DNA of 64,000 nt from Hyphomicrobiales bacterium (GTDB lineage Bacteria > Pseudomonadota > Alphaproteobacteria > Rhizobiales > Xanthobacteraceae), in the NCBI GenBank assembly GCA_021732215.1, contig JAKFVL010000032.1, positions 248,001 to 312,000 on the forward strand, written 5' to 3'. Each line of letters begins with the position of its first letter. Positions within the stretch are counted from its first letter, which is position 1. The notes beneath the pieces were generated by a model that did no database searches, had not been told where the DNA came from, and was given only the letters and a program-made list of their open reading frames with translations. Position numbers and translations under genes: made by a program. Of this stretch, positions 9,475 through 17,319 are shown piece by piece.

Positions 9475-10449
9475 ATGAGTGAGCAAGGTCAGGTCCGCGC
9501 GCCGTCCGCTGTGCCGGTGGATGACGCCATTCTTCCTTTCGAGGTCTCGGCGCTGGATGTGCGCGGGCGGCTGACCAAACTCGGCCCGGCCCTCGACGAC
9601 ATTCTCACCAAGCATGATTATCCGCCGGCGGTCGGCAAGGTGCTCGGCGAGGCCATCGTGCTGACTTCGCTGCTCGGCTCGTCGCTGAAATTCGACGGCC
9701 GTTTCATCCTGCAAACCCAGACCGACGGGCCGATCTCGTTTGTCATCGTCGATTTCGTGGCGCCGAACCGGCTTCGCGCTTACGCCCGGTTCGATGCCAC
9801 GCGCCTTGAGGGCAACGCATCGACCGCCGATCTGCTCGGGCGCGGCCATCTCGCCATGACCATCGATCAGGGACCGGGCATGAGCCGCTATCAGGGGCTG
9901 GTTGCGCTCGACGGCGCGAGCCTCGAGGATGCCGCCCATGAATACTTCCTGCGCTCCGAGCAAATTCCGACGCGGGTGCGGCTCGCGGTCGGGGAGGAAT
10001 TCCGCAGCGGCGAAGGCCCGAAGCATCGCTGGCGCGGCGGCGGGATGCTGATGCAGTTTCTGCCGAAAGCGCCGGAGCGCGCGCGGCAGTCCGATCTCGA
10101 TCCCGGCGATGCCCCGGAGGGTGCCGTCACCCATGTGGTGCCGGAGGACGATGCGTGGGTGGAGGCGCAGTCGCTGATCGGCACCATCGAAGACGTGGAA
10201 CTGATCGATCCGGACCTGTCGGGCGAGCGGCTGCTGTACCGGCTGTTTCATGAACGCGGCGTCCGGGTGTTCGATCATCAGCCGATACAGGCGAAGTGTT
10301 CCTGCTCGCGCGAGGCGGTGTCGTCCATGCTGGCGAGTTTTTCGCCGGAAGATCGCGCCGGCATGGTGGAAGACAACAAGGTGGTCGTCACCTGCGAGTT
10401 TTGTTCGTCGGTCTACCAGTTCTCCCCGGAAGAGGCGGGCGTCGAATAA
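9475..10449 (+). CDS. hslO: Hsp33 redox-regulated chaperone
   Basis: A 324-aa cytoplasmic holdase chaperone activated by oxidation. The zinc/redox switch is intact: C275 and C277 (KCSCS) with C307 and C310 (TCEFC). It follows argF by 3 bp and is probably in the same transcript; an argF-hslO neighbourhood is familiar in this group of bacteria. Translation likely starts at the ATG at 9475. Confidence 0.94.
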   Translation: MSEQGQVRAPSAVPVDDAILPFEVSALDVRGRLTKLGPALDDILTKHDYPPAVGKVLGEAIVLTSLLGSSLKFDGRFILQTQTDGPISFVIVDFVAPNRLRAYARFDATRLEGNASTADLLGRGHLAMTIDQGPGMSRYQGLVALDGASLEDAAHEYFLRSEQIPTRVRLAVGEEFRSGEGPKHRWRGGGMLMQFLPKAPERARQSDLDPGDAPEGAVTHVVPEDDAWVEAQSLIGTIEDVELIDPDLSGERLLYRLFHERGVRVFDHQPIQAKCSCSREAVSSMLASFSPEDRAGMVEDNKVVVTCEFCSSVYQFSPEEAGVE

Positions 10450-10476
10450 TCGCGAGCGGCATTTCAGGAATCGACA

Positions 10477-11103
10477 ATGCTCAAACTCTATTTCACGCCC
10501 CACACCTGTTCGCTGGCGTCCCATATCGCGCTCGAGGACGCAGGCGCGACCTACTCGATCGAGCGGATCAGCTTCAGCGCCGAGCAGCAAAAAAGCCCCG
10601 AATTCATGGCGATCAATCCGAAGGCCCGCGTTCCGGCGCTGGTGACGGAGCGCGGTGTATTGACCGAAACGCCGGCGATGCTGGCGTTCATCGCGCAGAG
10701 CTTCCCGCAGGCCGGTCTCGCGCCGCTCGACGATCCGTTTGCGTTCGCCGAGATACAGGCTTTCAACAGCTATCTCTGCTCGACAGTCCACATTGCGCAT
10801 GCGCATCGGATGCGCGGCTATCGCTGGGCGACCGATCCGGCAGCGATCGCCGATATGCAACGCAAGGTGCCGCAGTCTGTCACCGCATGCTTCGAGTTGA
10901 TCGAGCACGGGATGCTGAGGGGGCCGTGGGTGATGGGCGAGACCTATACGATCTGCGACCCTTATCTCTTTACGCTATCGCAATGGCTGGAAGGCGACGG
11001 CGCCGATCTGTCCCGCCTGCCGCGCGTGCTTGATTTTCGCCGCCGGATGTCGGAGCGCCCCGCCGTCCGCAAGGCCGTCGCTGCGGAACTGGCGCGGAAT
11101 TAG
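10477..11103 (+). CDS. Glutathione S-transferase family protein
   Basis: A 208-aa protein with a thioredoxin-like N-terminal domain (LKLYFTPHTCSLASHIAL start; NPKARVPALV at about 47-56 for glutathione contact) and an all-helical C-terminal domain. It lies 27 bp after hslO on the same strand and may be co-transcribed. The natural substrate is unknown. Its last four bases overlap the end of the convergent apaG gene. Confidence 0.85.
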   Translation: MLKLYFTPHTCSLASHIALEDAGATYSIERISFSAEQQKSPEFMAINPKARVPALVTERGVLTETPAMLAFIAQSFPQAGLAPLDDPFAFAEIQAFNSYLCSTVHIAHAHRMRGYRWATDPAAIADMQRKVPQSVTACFELIEHGMLRGPWVMGETYTICDPYLFTLSQWLEGDGADLSRLPRVLDFRRRMSERPAVRKAVAAELARN

Positions 11104-11492
11104 TTCAGCGTCCGTTTCGCATCCGGACTGTCGAGCGAAAATGTCGGCACCTCGATATCGAACTTTTCGCCGGTTTCGGTCACCATCTGATAGCTGCCGG
11201 TCATGAATCCTGACGGCGTCGCCAGCGGCACGCCGCTGGTGTATTCGAAATGCTCTCCCGGGCCGAGCACCGGCTGTTCGCCGACCACGCCCTCGCCGCG
11301 CACATCCTGGCTGCGGCCGGTGGCATCGGTGATGACCCAGTGCCGCGTGCGAAGCTGCACGGTTTCCGGGCCACGATTGCGGATCACGATGGTGTAGGAC
11401 CAGAAGAACTGGTTTTTGTCCGCCGAGGAGCGATCGGGGAGGTAGTTCGGCTCGACGGTCACCTCGATCTGGCGCGTGACGGCGCGATACAT
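11100..11492 (-). CDS. apaG: ApaG domain protein
   Basis: A 130-aa protein that matches full-length ApaG from MYRAVTRQIEVTVEP to the end, with the conserved GEGVVGEQPVLGPGEHFEY and GSYQMV segments. ApaG has a fibronectin-III-like fold and is linked to Co2+ resistance and diadenosine tetraphosphate metabolism in enterobacteria; the role here is unproven. The frame stays open upstream to 11660, but those residues are unlike the family, so the ATG at 11492 is chosen. Confidence 0.92.
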   Translation of the reverse strand: MYRAVTRQIEVTVEPNYLPDRSSADKNQFFWSYTIVIRNRGPETVQLRTRHWVITDATGRSQDVRGEGVVGEQPVLGPGEHFEYTSGVPLATPSGFMTGSYQMVTETGEKFDIEVPTFSLDSPDAKRTLN

Positions 11493-11720
11493 TCCAGCTT
11501 CACTCCAAATATTACGGGATAGCAAATGGCTTGAGTTCCAACAGGCCGGAATACGCATCAAACCTGCTATCGTTTCAATACGCTCGTTCGATCCGAACAG
11601 TCTTATTTTTACCCTCAAGACTTGTTTTGAAGACCAAATCCTGCACCTTGAACGTAGCATGAGACAAGTCGTTTCTCTTCAAATCCGATACGGCAAGTCC
11701 GGTGCGACAGGGCTGATGCG

Positions 11721-12968
11721 ATGACCGCCGCTCAAAGAGCCGAGCAAAAGATTGTCGATCCATCTGCGCCCGGTATCGCGCCGGAGTTGGCGCCGGCTGC
11801 GGCGCCGTTGCCGAAAATCACTGCGCCGGCCGAGCGCGAGTTGCGGCTCGACCTGTTTCGCGGCATGGCGCTGTGGCTGATCTTCGTCGATCACTTACCG
11901 CCGAACGTCCTAACCTGGTTCACCATCCGCAACTACGGATTCAGCGACGCCACCGAGATATTCATTTTCATTTCGGGCTATACGGCCGCGTTCGTCTACG
12001 GCCGCGCCATGAGCGAGCGCGGCTTTCTGGTGTCCGGCGCGCGCATCATGAAGCGCGTCTGGCAGATCTACGTCGCTCACGTGTTTCTGTTCACGATCTA
12101 TCTTGCCGAAATTTCCTACGTCGCAACGAGATTCGACAATCCGCTTTATGCGGAAGAAATGGGTATCCTCGATTTCCTCAAGCAACCGGACGTCACAATC
12201 ATCCAGGCGCTGCTGCTGAAATTCCGGCCCGTCAACATGGACGTGCTGCCGCTCTATATCGTCCTGATGCTGTTTCTCGCACCGGTGCTGTGGCTGATGA
12301 GGCGTGCTCCGGATATTGCCCTTGGGCTGTCAGTCCTGCTTTATGTCATCACCTGGGAGTTCGATCTGTATTTTACCGCGTACCCCGCCGGATGGTGGGC
12401 GTTCAATCCGCTGTCGTGGCAGCTTCTCTTCGTCTTTGGCGCGTGGTGCGCGCTGGGAGGTGCGCAACGCATGTCGCGCATCCTGTCGTCGCGCATCACC
12501 ATAGCGCTCTGTGTCGTGTATCTGGCGTTCGCGTTCTGTGTCACGCTGACCTGGCACATTCCGCAGCTCTCACGGTTCATGCCCGGCCGGCTGGCGCAGT
12601 GGATGTATCCGATCAGCAAGACCGATCTCGACGTGCTGCGGTTCGCTCACTTCCTCGCGCTGGCTGCCATCACGATCTATCTGCTGCCCAAGGACTGGTC
12701 CGGTTTGAGATCGAAGTGGCTGAGACCCTTGATTCTCTGCGGCCAGCATTCGCTGGAAATCTTCTGCCTCGGCGTATTTCTCGCATTCGCCGGACACTTC
12801 ATTCTGGGCGAACTTGGGGGCGGCGCGCTGATTCACTTCGCCGTCAGCATCGGGGGCATCCTGATGATGTGGGGCGCGGCATGGATGCTGTGGTGGTACA
12901 AACGTAATGCCGACAAGAACGCTTCTCCCGCGGGCGGTACCGCGGATCTGGTGGAAGGCCGGTCATGA
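11721..12968 (+). CDS. opgC: OpgC-family membrane protein (periplasmic glucan acyl-modification)
   Basis: A 415-aa integral membrane protein with about ten hydrophobic segments and the OpgC-family start RLDLFRGMALWLIFVDHLP (about residues 42-60), followed by FSDATEIFIFISGYTAAFVYGR. In Rhodobacter sphaeroides OpgC is needed for O-succinylation of osmoregulated periplasmic glucans. It overlaps the next gene by 4 bp (ATGA), forming a three-gene operon with two secreted SGNH proteins, a setting that fits modification of periplasmic glucan. The 228-bp AT-richer gap upstream, shared with divergent apaG, probably holds both promoters, but I cannot fix a hexamer pair. Confidence 0.88.
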   Translation: MTAAQRAEQKIVDPSAPGIAPELAPAAAPLPKITAPAERELRLDLFRGMALWLIFVDHLPPNVLTWFTIRNYGFSDATEIFIFISGYTAAFVYGRAMSERGFLVSGARIMKRVWQIYVAHVFLFTIYLAEISYVATRFDNPLYAEEMGILDFLKQPDVTIIQALLLKFRPVNMDVLPLYIVLMLFLAPVLWLMRRAPDIALGLSVLLYVITWEFDLYFTAYPAGWWAFNPLSWQLLFVFGAWCALGGAQRMSRILSSRITIALCVVYLAFAFCVTLTWHIPQLSRFMPGRLAQWMYPISKTDLDVLRFAHFLALAAITIYLLPKDWSGLRSKWLRPLILCGQHSLEIFCLGVFLAFAGHFILGELGGGALIHFAVSIGGILMMWGAAWMLWWYKRNADKNASPAGGTADLVEGRS

Positions 12969-13750
12969 TGGTCCGCTTGATGGCGCTTATCGTTGCGGCT
13001 GTAGCTCTGCTTGCGCCAGCCTGGGCGCAAGAAACGAAGGAGCCGGCCTCTTCACAATGCGACGTTCCTGCCTATCTTTTGAGTAGCGACAGCACGCTGC
13101 CCAACGTCGCGGTGGCCGTGAAAAGCCGCCAACGGCTGAATATTCTGGTGGTGGGGACGCGGTCGTCGTCGCTTCCGGGCGCCGACGGCGAAATATCGGC
13201 CTATCCGGCCCGGCTGCAGGCGGTTCTGCGCGAGAAGCTGCCGGGCGTAACGGTCGACATCCGCACCAATGTGCAGCCGAGGCGAACCGCCGAAGAGGCC
13301 GGCGCGATCCTCGAAAAGCTGGTGCTCGAGCGTAAGCCCGATCTGGTGATCTGGCAGACCGGCACGGTCGATGCGATCCGTTCGGTCGATCCGGATGAAT
13401 TTCGTGCAACCCTCGATGAGGGCATCGCAAGCGTCAAGAAGGCTGGAAGCGACCTGATGTTGGTGAATTTGCAATATAGTCCGCGCACAGACACGGTGAT
13501 GACCGTCGGACCGTATATCGACAGCATGCGGATCGTGGCGCAGAGGATGGATGTGCCCCTGTTCGATCGCTTCGGGATCATGCGCGATTGGCAGGAAACC
13601 GGCGATTTCGACCTGTTTTCGGTTCCACAAGGCTCGGACCATGGGCTAGGCATGGCAAAGCAGGTTCACGAATGTCTCGGACGGCTGATGGCAAAGTATG
13701 TGATCGATACCGCACCCATCAATCCTGCCGAATTGAGGATACAACGTTGA
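12965..13750 (+). CDS. Secreted SGNH-hydrolase-like protein, probably catalytically degenerate
   Basis: A 261-aa protein with a signal peptide (cleavage probably after AWA, about residue 21). It aligns along its length with the next gene's SGNH domain but lacks the key residues. Where the neighbour has the nucleophile-containing GSSST, this protein has GTRSS, placing arginine (R66) at the serine position. The block II glycines are replaced (TNVQPRR), and the block III asparagine is V135 (GTVDA). A D-H pair (D225, H226) remains near the C-terminus. It may be a binding or scaffold protein rather than an enzyme. It is coupled to opgC by a 4-bp overlap. Confidence 0.75.
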   Translation: MMVRLMALIVAAVALLAPAWAQETKEPASSQCDVPAYLLSSDSTLPNVAVAVKSRQRLNILVVGTRSSSLPGADGEISAYPARLQAVLREKLPGVTVDIRTNVQPRRTAEEAGAILEKLVLERKPDLVIWQTGTVDAIRSVDPDEFRATLDEGIASVKKAGSDLMLVNLQYSPRTDTVMTVGPYIDSMRIVAQRMDVPLFDRFGIMRDWQETGDFDLFSVPQGSDHGLGMAKQVHECLGRLMAKYVIDTAPINPAELRIQR

Positions 13751-14721
13751 TGACTGGTTGCCGCCGCCCGATTTCATTGAAGGCCCGTCCGCTGGCGGCG
13801 ACGGCCGCCGCATTGTCGGTTGCGGTTGTTCTCGCCTGCGCGGGTCCTTCTGCGGCGCAAAATCAGCCGTCTGCCGCGACCAGCGCCGGCAGCAGCACGT
13901 CCGCGGCCGTTGATCCCAACCTGCAAAAGGGTACGACCGAACGTGCGATCGACAAGGTCAGGGAAGCCGCGAAAACCGCGGGCGATATTTTCAGCCGTGT
14001 GCCGTGCTCGACGCCGAAGTCGATGAAGTTCGAAGGATCGCTGCCGCGCATTGCAAAGAAGCTGGTGGCAGGCGAACCGATCACGATCATTGCGTTCGGC
14101 TCGTCGTCAACGCAGGGCGTCGGCGCAAGCTCGGCCGAATTCTCCTATCCCAATCGTCTGGCGGACCAGTTGCGCCGGAAATATCCGGACGCCGATATCA
14201 CCGTGCTGAATCAGGGCGTCGGCGGCGAGGATGCTCCGCAGATGATCCAGCGGCTGCAAAAGAGTGTCATCGACAACAATCCCGACCTCGTCATCTGGCA
14301 GCTCGGCACCAATACGGTGTTGAGAGGCGGCGATATTGAAGAAACCGCCGGCATCATCGAGGAAGGCGTGCGGCGTCTGAAAATGACCGGGGCCGACGTC
14401 GTTTTGGTCGATCCGCAGTATGCGCCTGCGACGACGACGGCGACGCGCGAAGCCGACGCCAACAAGATGGTGTCGGTCATCAAGAAGGCCGCGAACAAGG
14501 TGAAAGTCGGCGTGTTTCCGCGCTTCGAGGTGATGCAGGAGTGGCACAAGGATCGCGCCATACCGTTCGATGCGTTCGTCATTTCAGACGGATTGCACAT
14601 GAACGACTGGGGCTATGCCTGCTTCGCGCAGTTGCTCGGCGACACCATCATCAAGACGGTGGGTCAGGTGAAGGCCGGCGTCGCCGTGCCCTCCAACGTC
14701 ATCACCATCCGGCCGATGTGA
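13750..14721 (+). CDS. Secreted SGNH/GDSL-type esterase
   Basis: A 323-aa protein with an N-terminal signal sequence (about residues 1-37), a Ser/Ala-rich linker and an SGNH domain from about 107. All four blocks are recognisable: GSSST with probable nucleophile S119, NQGVGG with G156, GTN with N188, and SDGLH with D280 and H283. It is therefore probably an active esterase or acyltransferase in the periplasm. The ATG at 13750 overlaps the preceding stop, so it is the third gene of the opgC operon. A role in adding or removing acyl groups on periplasmic glucans is inferred from context. Confidence 0.82.
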   Translation: MTGCRRPISLKARPLAATAAALSVAVVLACAGPSAAQNQPSAATSAGSSTSAAVDPNLQKGTTERAIDKVREAAKTAGDIFSRVPCSTPKSMKFEGSLPRIAKKLVAGEPITIIAFGSSSTQGVGASSAEFSYPNRLADQLRRKYPDADITVLNQGVGGEDAPQMIQRLQKSVIDNNPDLVIWQLGTNTVLRGGDIEETAGIIEEGVRRLKMTGADVVLVDPQYAPATTTATREADANKMVSVIKKAANKVKVGVFPRFEVMQEWHKDRAIPFDAFVISDGLHMNDWGYACFAQLLGDTIIKTVGQVKAGVAVPSNVITIRPM

Positions 14722-14735
14722 GCGCCGGCACCGTC

Positions 14736-15938
14736 TCAGGCAAGCGCCAGCGCGTCATTGAGGTCGGCGATCAGATCGTCGGCATGCTCAAGCCCGGCGG
14801 AGAAACGGATGAATCCCTCGCTGATGCCCAGTTCCGCGCGCGCCTCCGGCGTCAGCCGCTGATGCGTCGTGGTCGCCGGATGCGTCACGAGGCTCTTCGA
14901 GTCGCCGAGGTTGTTGGAAATGCGCGACAGCTTCAGTCCATTCAGCGTCTTGAACGCTGCCGCTTTCCCGCCCTTGACCTCGAACGCGACCAGCGTCGAG
15001 CCGGCACGCATCTGTTTCTTGACGAGCGCGGCTTGCGGATGATCCGCGCGGCCTGGATAGATCAGCTTTGCGATCTTGGGATGTCCGGCAAGCGATTCGG
15101 CGACCAGCGCTGCCGTCTCGGTCTGCTGCTTGACGCGCACCGCGAGCGTCTCCAGTCCTTTCAGCAGCACCCACGCATTGAACGGCGACATCGAAGGGCC
15201 GGTCTGGCGCAGAAACGTATGGATGTGTTCGTTGATGAACGCTTCCGACGACAGGATCACGCCGCCGAGACAGCGGCCCTGGCCGTCGATATGTTTGGTT
15301 GCTGAATAGACCACGACGTCGGCGCCGAGCGCGAGTGGGCTCTGCCAGATCGGCGTCGCGAACACGTTGTCGACCACCAGTCGCGCCCCGCCACTGTGCG
15401 CGATTTCGGCGATGGCCGGAATGTCCAATACCTCGAGCGTCGGATTGGTCGGGCTTTCGAGAAAGCAGGTTCTAGTATTGGGGCGCATCGCCTTGCGCCA
15501 CTGATCGAGATCGAGGCCATCGACCAGCGTCGATTGAATGCCGTAGCGCGGCAACAAATCTTCCACCACATAGCGGCACGAGCCGAACAGCGCCTTCGCC
15601 GCGACGACGTGATCGCCGGCTTTCAGAGGTGCGAGGATCGCGGTGGTCACCGCCGCCATGCCGGTCGCTGTCGCCCGGGCGGCCTGTGCGCCTTCGAGTT
15701 CGATCATGCGCTGCTCGAACATCGCGACTGACGGGTTGGAAAAACGCGAATAAAGGAAGCCCGTGTCCTCGCCCTTGAAGCGGGCTTCGCACTGCTCGGC
15801 GGAATCGTAGACGAATCCCTGGGTCAGGAACAAAGATTCGGATGTCTCGCCGTACTGTGAACGAAGCGTGCCGGCATGCACCAGCCTCGTTTCGGGGCGA
15901 TAGTTGCGAGTGACGAGCGGACTCTTGACCTGCGACAT
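14736..15938 (-). CDS. metZ: O-succinylhomoserine sulfhydrylase
   Basis: A 400-aa Cys/Met-metabolism PLP enzyme that makes homocysteine from O-succinylhomoserine and sulfide. The PLP lysine is K215 in SATKHIDGQ; SRFSNP and LESPTNPTL motifs are present. The SAM-II riboswitch in its leader independently supports a methionine-synthesis role and MetZ over the related MetB/MetC. The ATG at 15938 is preceded by GGAGG, which lies beside a GGTCAC repeat. The gene ends 15 bp from the end of the convergent SGNH gene. Confidence 0.94.
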   Translation of the reverse strand: MSQVKSPLVTRNYRPETRLVHAGTLRSQYGETSESLFLTQGFVYDSAEQCEARFKGEDTGFLYSRFSNPSVAMFEQRMIELEGAQAARATATGMAAVTTAILAPLKAGDHVVAAKALFGSCRYVVEDLLPRYGIQSTLVDGLDLDQWRKAMRPNTRTCFLESPTNPTLEVLDIPAIAEIAHSGGARLVVDNVFATPIWQSPLALGADVVVYSATKHIDGQGRCLGGVILSSEAFINEHIHTFLRQTGPSMSPFNAWVLLKGLETLAVRVKQQTETAALVAESLAGHPKIAKLIYPGRADHPQAALVKKQMRAGSTLVAFEVKGGKAAAFKTLNGLKLSRISNNLGDSKSLVTHPATTTHQRLTPEARAELGISEGFIRFSAGLEHADDLIADLNDALALA

Positions 15939-15973
15939 GTGACCTCCATCGTGACCTTCCAGAAAAAGGTCAC
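15939..15973 (-). promoter_or_regulatory. GTGACC/GGTCAC repeats around the metZ ribosome binding site
   Basis: On the coding strand GTGACC (15973-15968) can pair with GGTCAC at 15956-15951 or with a second GGTCAC at 15944-15939 immediately before the ATG. The second pairing would cover part of the GGAGG ribosome binding site. This offers a possible translational switch in addition to the riboswitch terminator; it is a reading of the sequence only. Confidence 0.4.
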
Positions 15974-16006
15974 AAAAAACCGGCCTGGAAAATGTCCACA
16001 GGCCGG
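15974..16006 (-). terminator. Rho-independent terminator in the metZ leader
   Basis: On the coding strand CCGGCCTG (16006-15999), an 11-nt loop and CAGGCCGG (15987-15980) are followed by six T (15979-15974). The first arm can instead pair with AGGCCGGG at 16027-16020, which directly follows the SAM-II aptamer, giving a mutually exclusive antiterminator. Confidence 0.8.
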
Positions 16007-16021
16007 GATCACACTGGTCCC

Positions 16022-16082
16022 CGGCCTGTTTAGCGATTTATTTAACGTGGCTGCAAGCCGGCCGGCTCAAATCACCACGGGA
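16022..16082 (-). ncRNA. SAM-II riboswitch (aptamer) controlling metZ
   Basis: The coding strand shows the SAM-II pattern: P1 arms GTGG and CCAC, the conserved loop start TGATTTG, the CTTGCAG before the closing CCAC, the linker GTTAAATAAATC and the 3' GCTAAACAGGCC that forms the pseudoknot with loop 1. SAM-II aptamers occur upstream of methionine genes in alphaproteobacteria. The following alternative hairpins (antiterminator 16027-16000, terminator 16006-15974) suggest that SAM binding stops transcription before metZ. Confidence 0.9.
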
Positions 16083-16091
16083 TAAGTCGAA

Positions 16092-16120
16092 CCCATAAAG
16101 GGTCGCGCCCTTTCCGTCAA
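16092..16120 (-). promoter_or_regulatory. Predicted promoter of the metZ riboswitch leader
   Basis: On the coding strand TTGACG (16120-16115), a 17-bp spacer and TATGGG (16097-16092). The expected transcription start near 16085 falls just before the aptamer, which fits a short riboswitch leader. The -10 hexamer is weak. Confidence 0.5.
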
Positions 16121-16199
16121 GAAGGGCTTCGGATACCCGTAAAACGGCCTTTCGGAGCTCTGCTTGCGGTCGCTATTGTTAGGCGTAAGGACTGACGAC

Positions 16200-17306
16200 G
16201 TGGCGTTTTCGCTCGCTCCCGATGCCGACGGAATCTTGCCGGATCGCATGATCGCGGCGATGACCGACGCTGGCCTGATCATTCCCGAGTATCCGTTCGT
16301 CGAGAGTCAGATCCAGCCTGCGAGCCTCGACCTGCGGCTCGGCAGCACGGCCTATCGTGTGCGTGCCAGTTTTCTGCCGGGCCCCGGTGCGACCGTCGCC
16401 GAACGCATCGACGAACTGAAGCTCCACGAAATCGATCTGTCCGACGGCGCGGTGCTCGAGACCAACTGCGTCTACATCGTGCCGCTGCTGGAGAGCCTGG
16501 CGTTACCTCCGGAGATCGTTGCTGCGGCCAATCCGAAAAGTTCGACCGGCCGTCTCGACGTGTTCACCCGCGTGATCGCGGATGGCACGCGCCGCTTCGA
16601 CATGATCGGCGCCGGATATCATGGCCCGCTGTATGCCGAGATCAGCCCCAAGACATTTCCAGTCCTGCTGCGCGAGGGATCGCGGCTGTCGCAGGTGCGC
16701 TTCCGCACCGGCGATGCGGTTCTCGATGACGATGCGCTGAACGCGCTTCATGCAGCCGAGCGGCTGGTCGATATCGACGACGCGGATCTGGCTGGCGGCG
16801 TCGCGCTCAGCGTCGATCTCTCCGGCGACAACGCCAGCGGGTTTGTCGGCTATCGCGCCAAGCGCCATACCGGCGTGGTCGATGTCGATCGCCGTGGCGG
16901 TTACGCGGTCGATGAATTCTGGGAGCCGATCCCGGCGCGGTCAGATCGCAGCCTCATTCTCGATCCCGGAGAGTTCTATATTCTGGCGTCAAAGGAAGCC
17001 GTGCAGGTGCCGCCGGATTTCGCCGCCGAGATGGTGCCATTCGATCCGCTGGTCGGTGAATTCCGCGTTCACTATGCGGGCTTTTTCGATCCGGGCTTCG
17101 GCTATGCCGGTGCGGGCGGGCAGGGCTCGCGCGCGGTGCTGGAAGTGCGCTCCCGCGAGGTGCCGTTCATTCTCGAGCATGGCCAGATCGTCGGCCGGCT
17201 GGTCTACGAAAAAATGCTGGCGCGGCCCGATGCGCTCTACGGCCAGCGCATCGGTTCGAACTATCAGGCGCAGGGCCTGAAACTGTCGAAGCATTTCAAA
17301 CTCTGA
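16200..17306 (+). CDS. dcd: 2'-deoxycytidine 5'-triphosphate deaminase, two-domain form
   Basis: A 368-aa protein containing two consecutive dUTPase/dCTP-deaminase-like units: residues about 10-180 with the signature KSSTGRLDVFTRVIADG (about 114-130), and about 190-368 with a second related fold (EFYILASKEAVQVPPDFAA). It deaminates dCTP to dUTP for dTMP synthesis. The usual Dcd is about 190 aa, so this is the tandem form found in several alphaproteobacteria. The GTG at 16200 has AAGGA eight bases upstream and is preferred; a TTG at 16164 with GGAG upstream is also possible. It is divergent from metZ. Confidence 0.88.
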   Translation: MAFSLAPDADGILPDRMIAAMTDAGLIIPEYPFVESQIQPASLDLRLGSTAYRVRASFLPGPGATVAERIDELKLHEIDLSDGAVLETNCVYIVPLLESLALPPEIVAAANPKSSTGRLDVFTRVIADGTRRFDMIGAGYHGPLYAEISPKTFPVLLREGSRLSQVRFRTGDAVLDDDALNALHAAERLVDIDDADLAGGVALSVDLSGDNASGFVGYRAKRHTGVVDVDRRGGYAVDEFWEPIPARSDRSLILDPGEFYILASKEAVQVPPDFAAEMVPFDPLVGEFRVHYAGFFDPGFGYAGAGGQGSRAVLEVRSREVPFILEHGQIVGRLVYEKMLARPDALYGQRIGSNYQAQGLKLSKHFKL

Positions 17307-17319
17307 CGGCGCGAATAGA

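Noticed and set aside
8305..10908. 867-codon reverse-strand open frame
   Set aside because: It lies antisense to argD, argF, hslO and the GST gene. Composition is biased (Arg/His-rich) as expected from the opposite strand of GC-rich codons.
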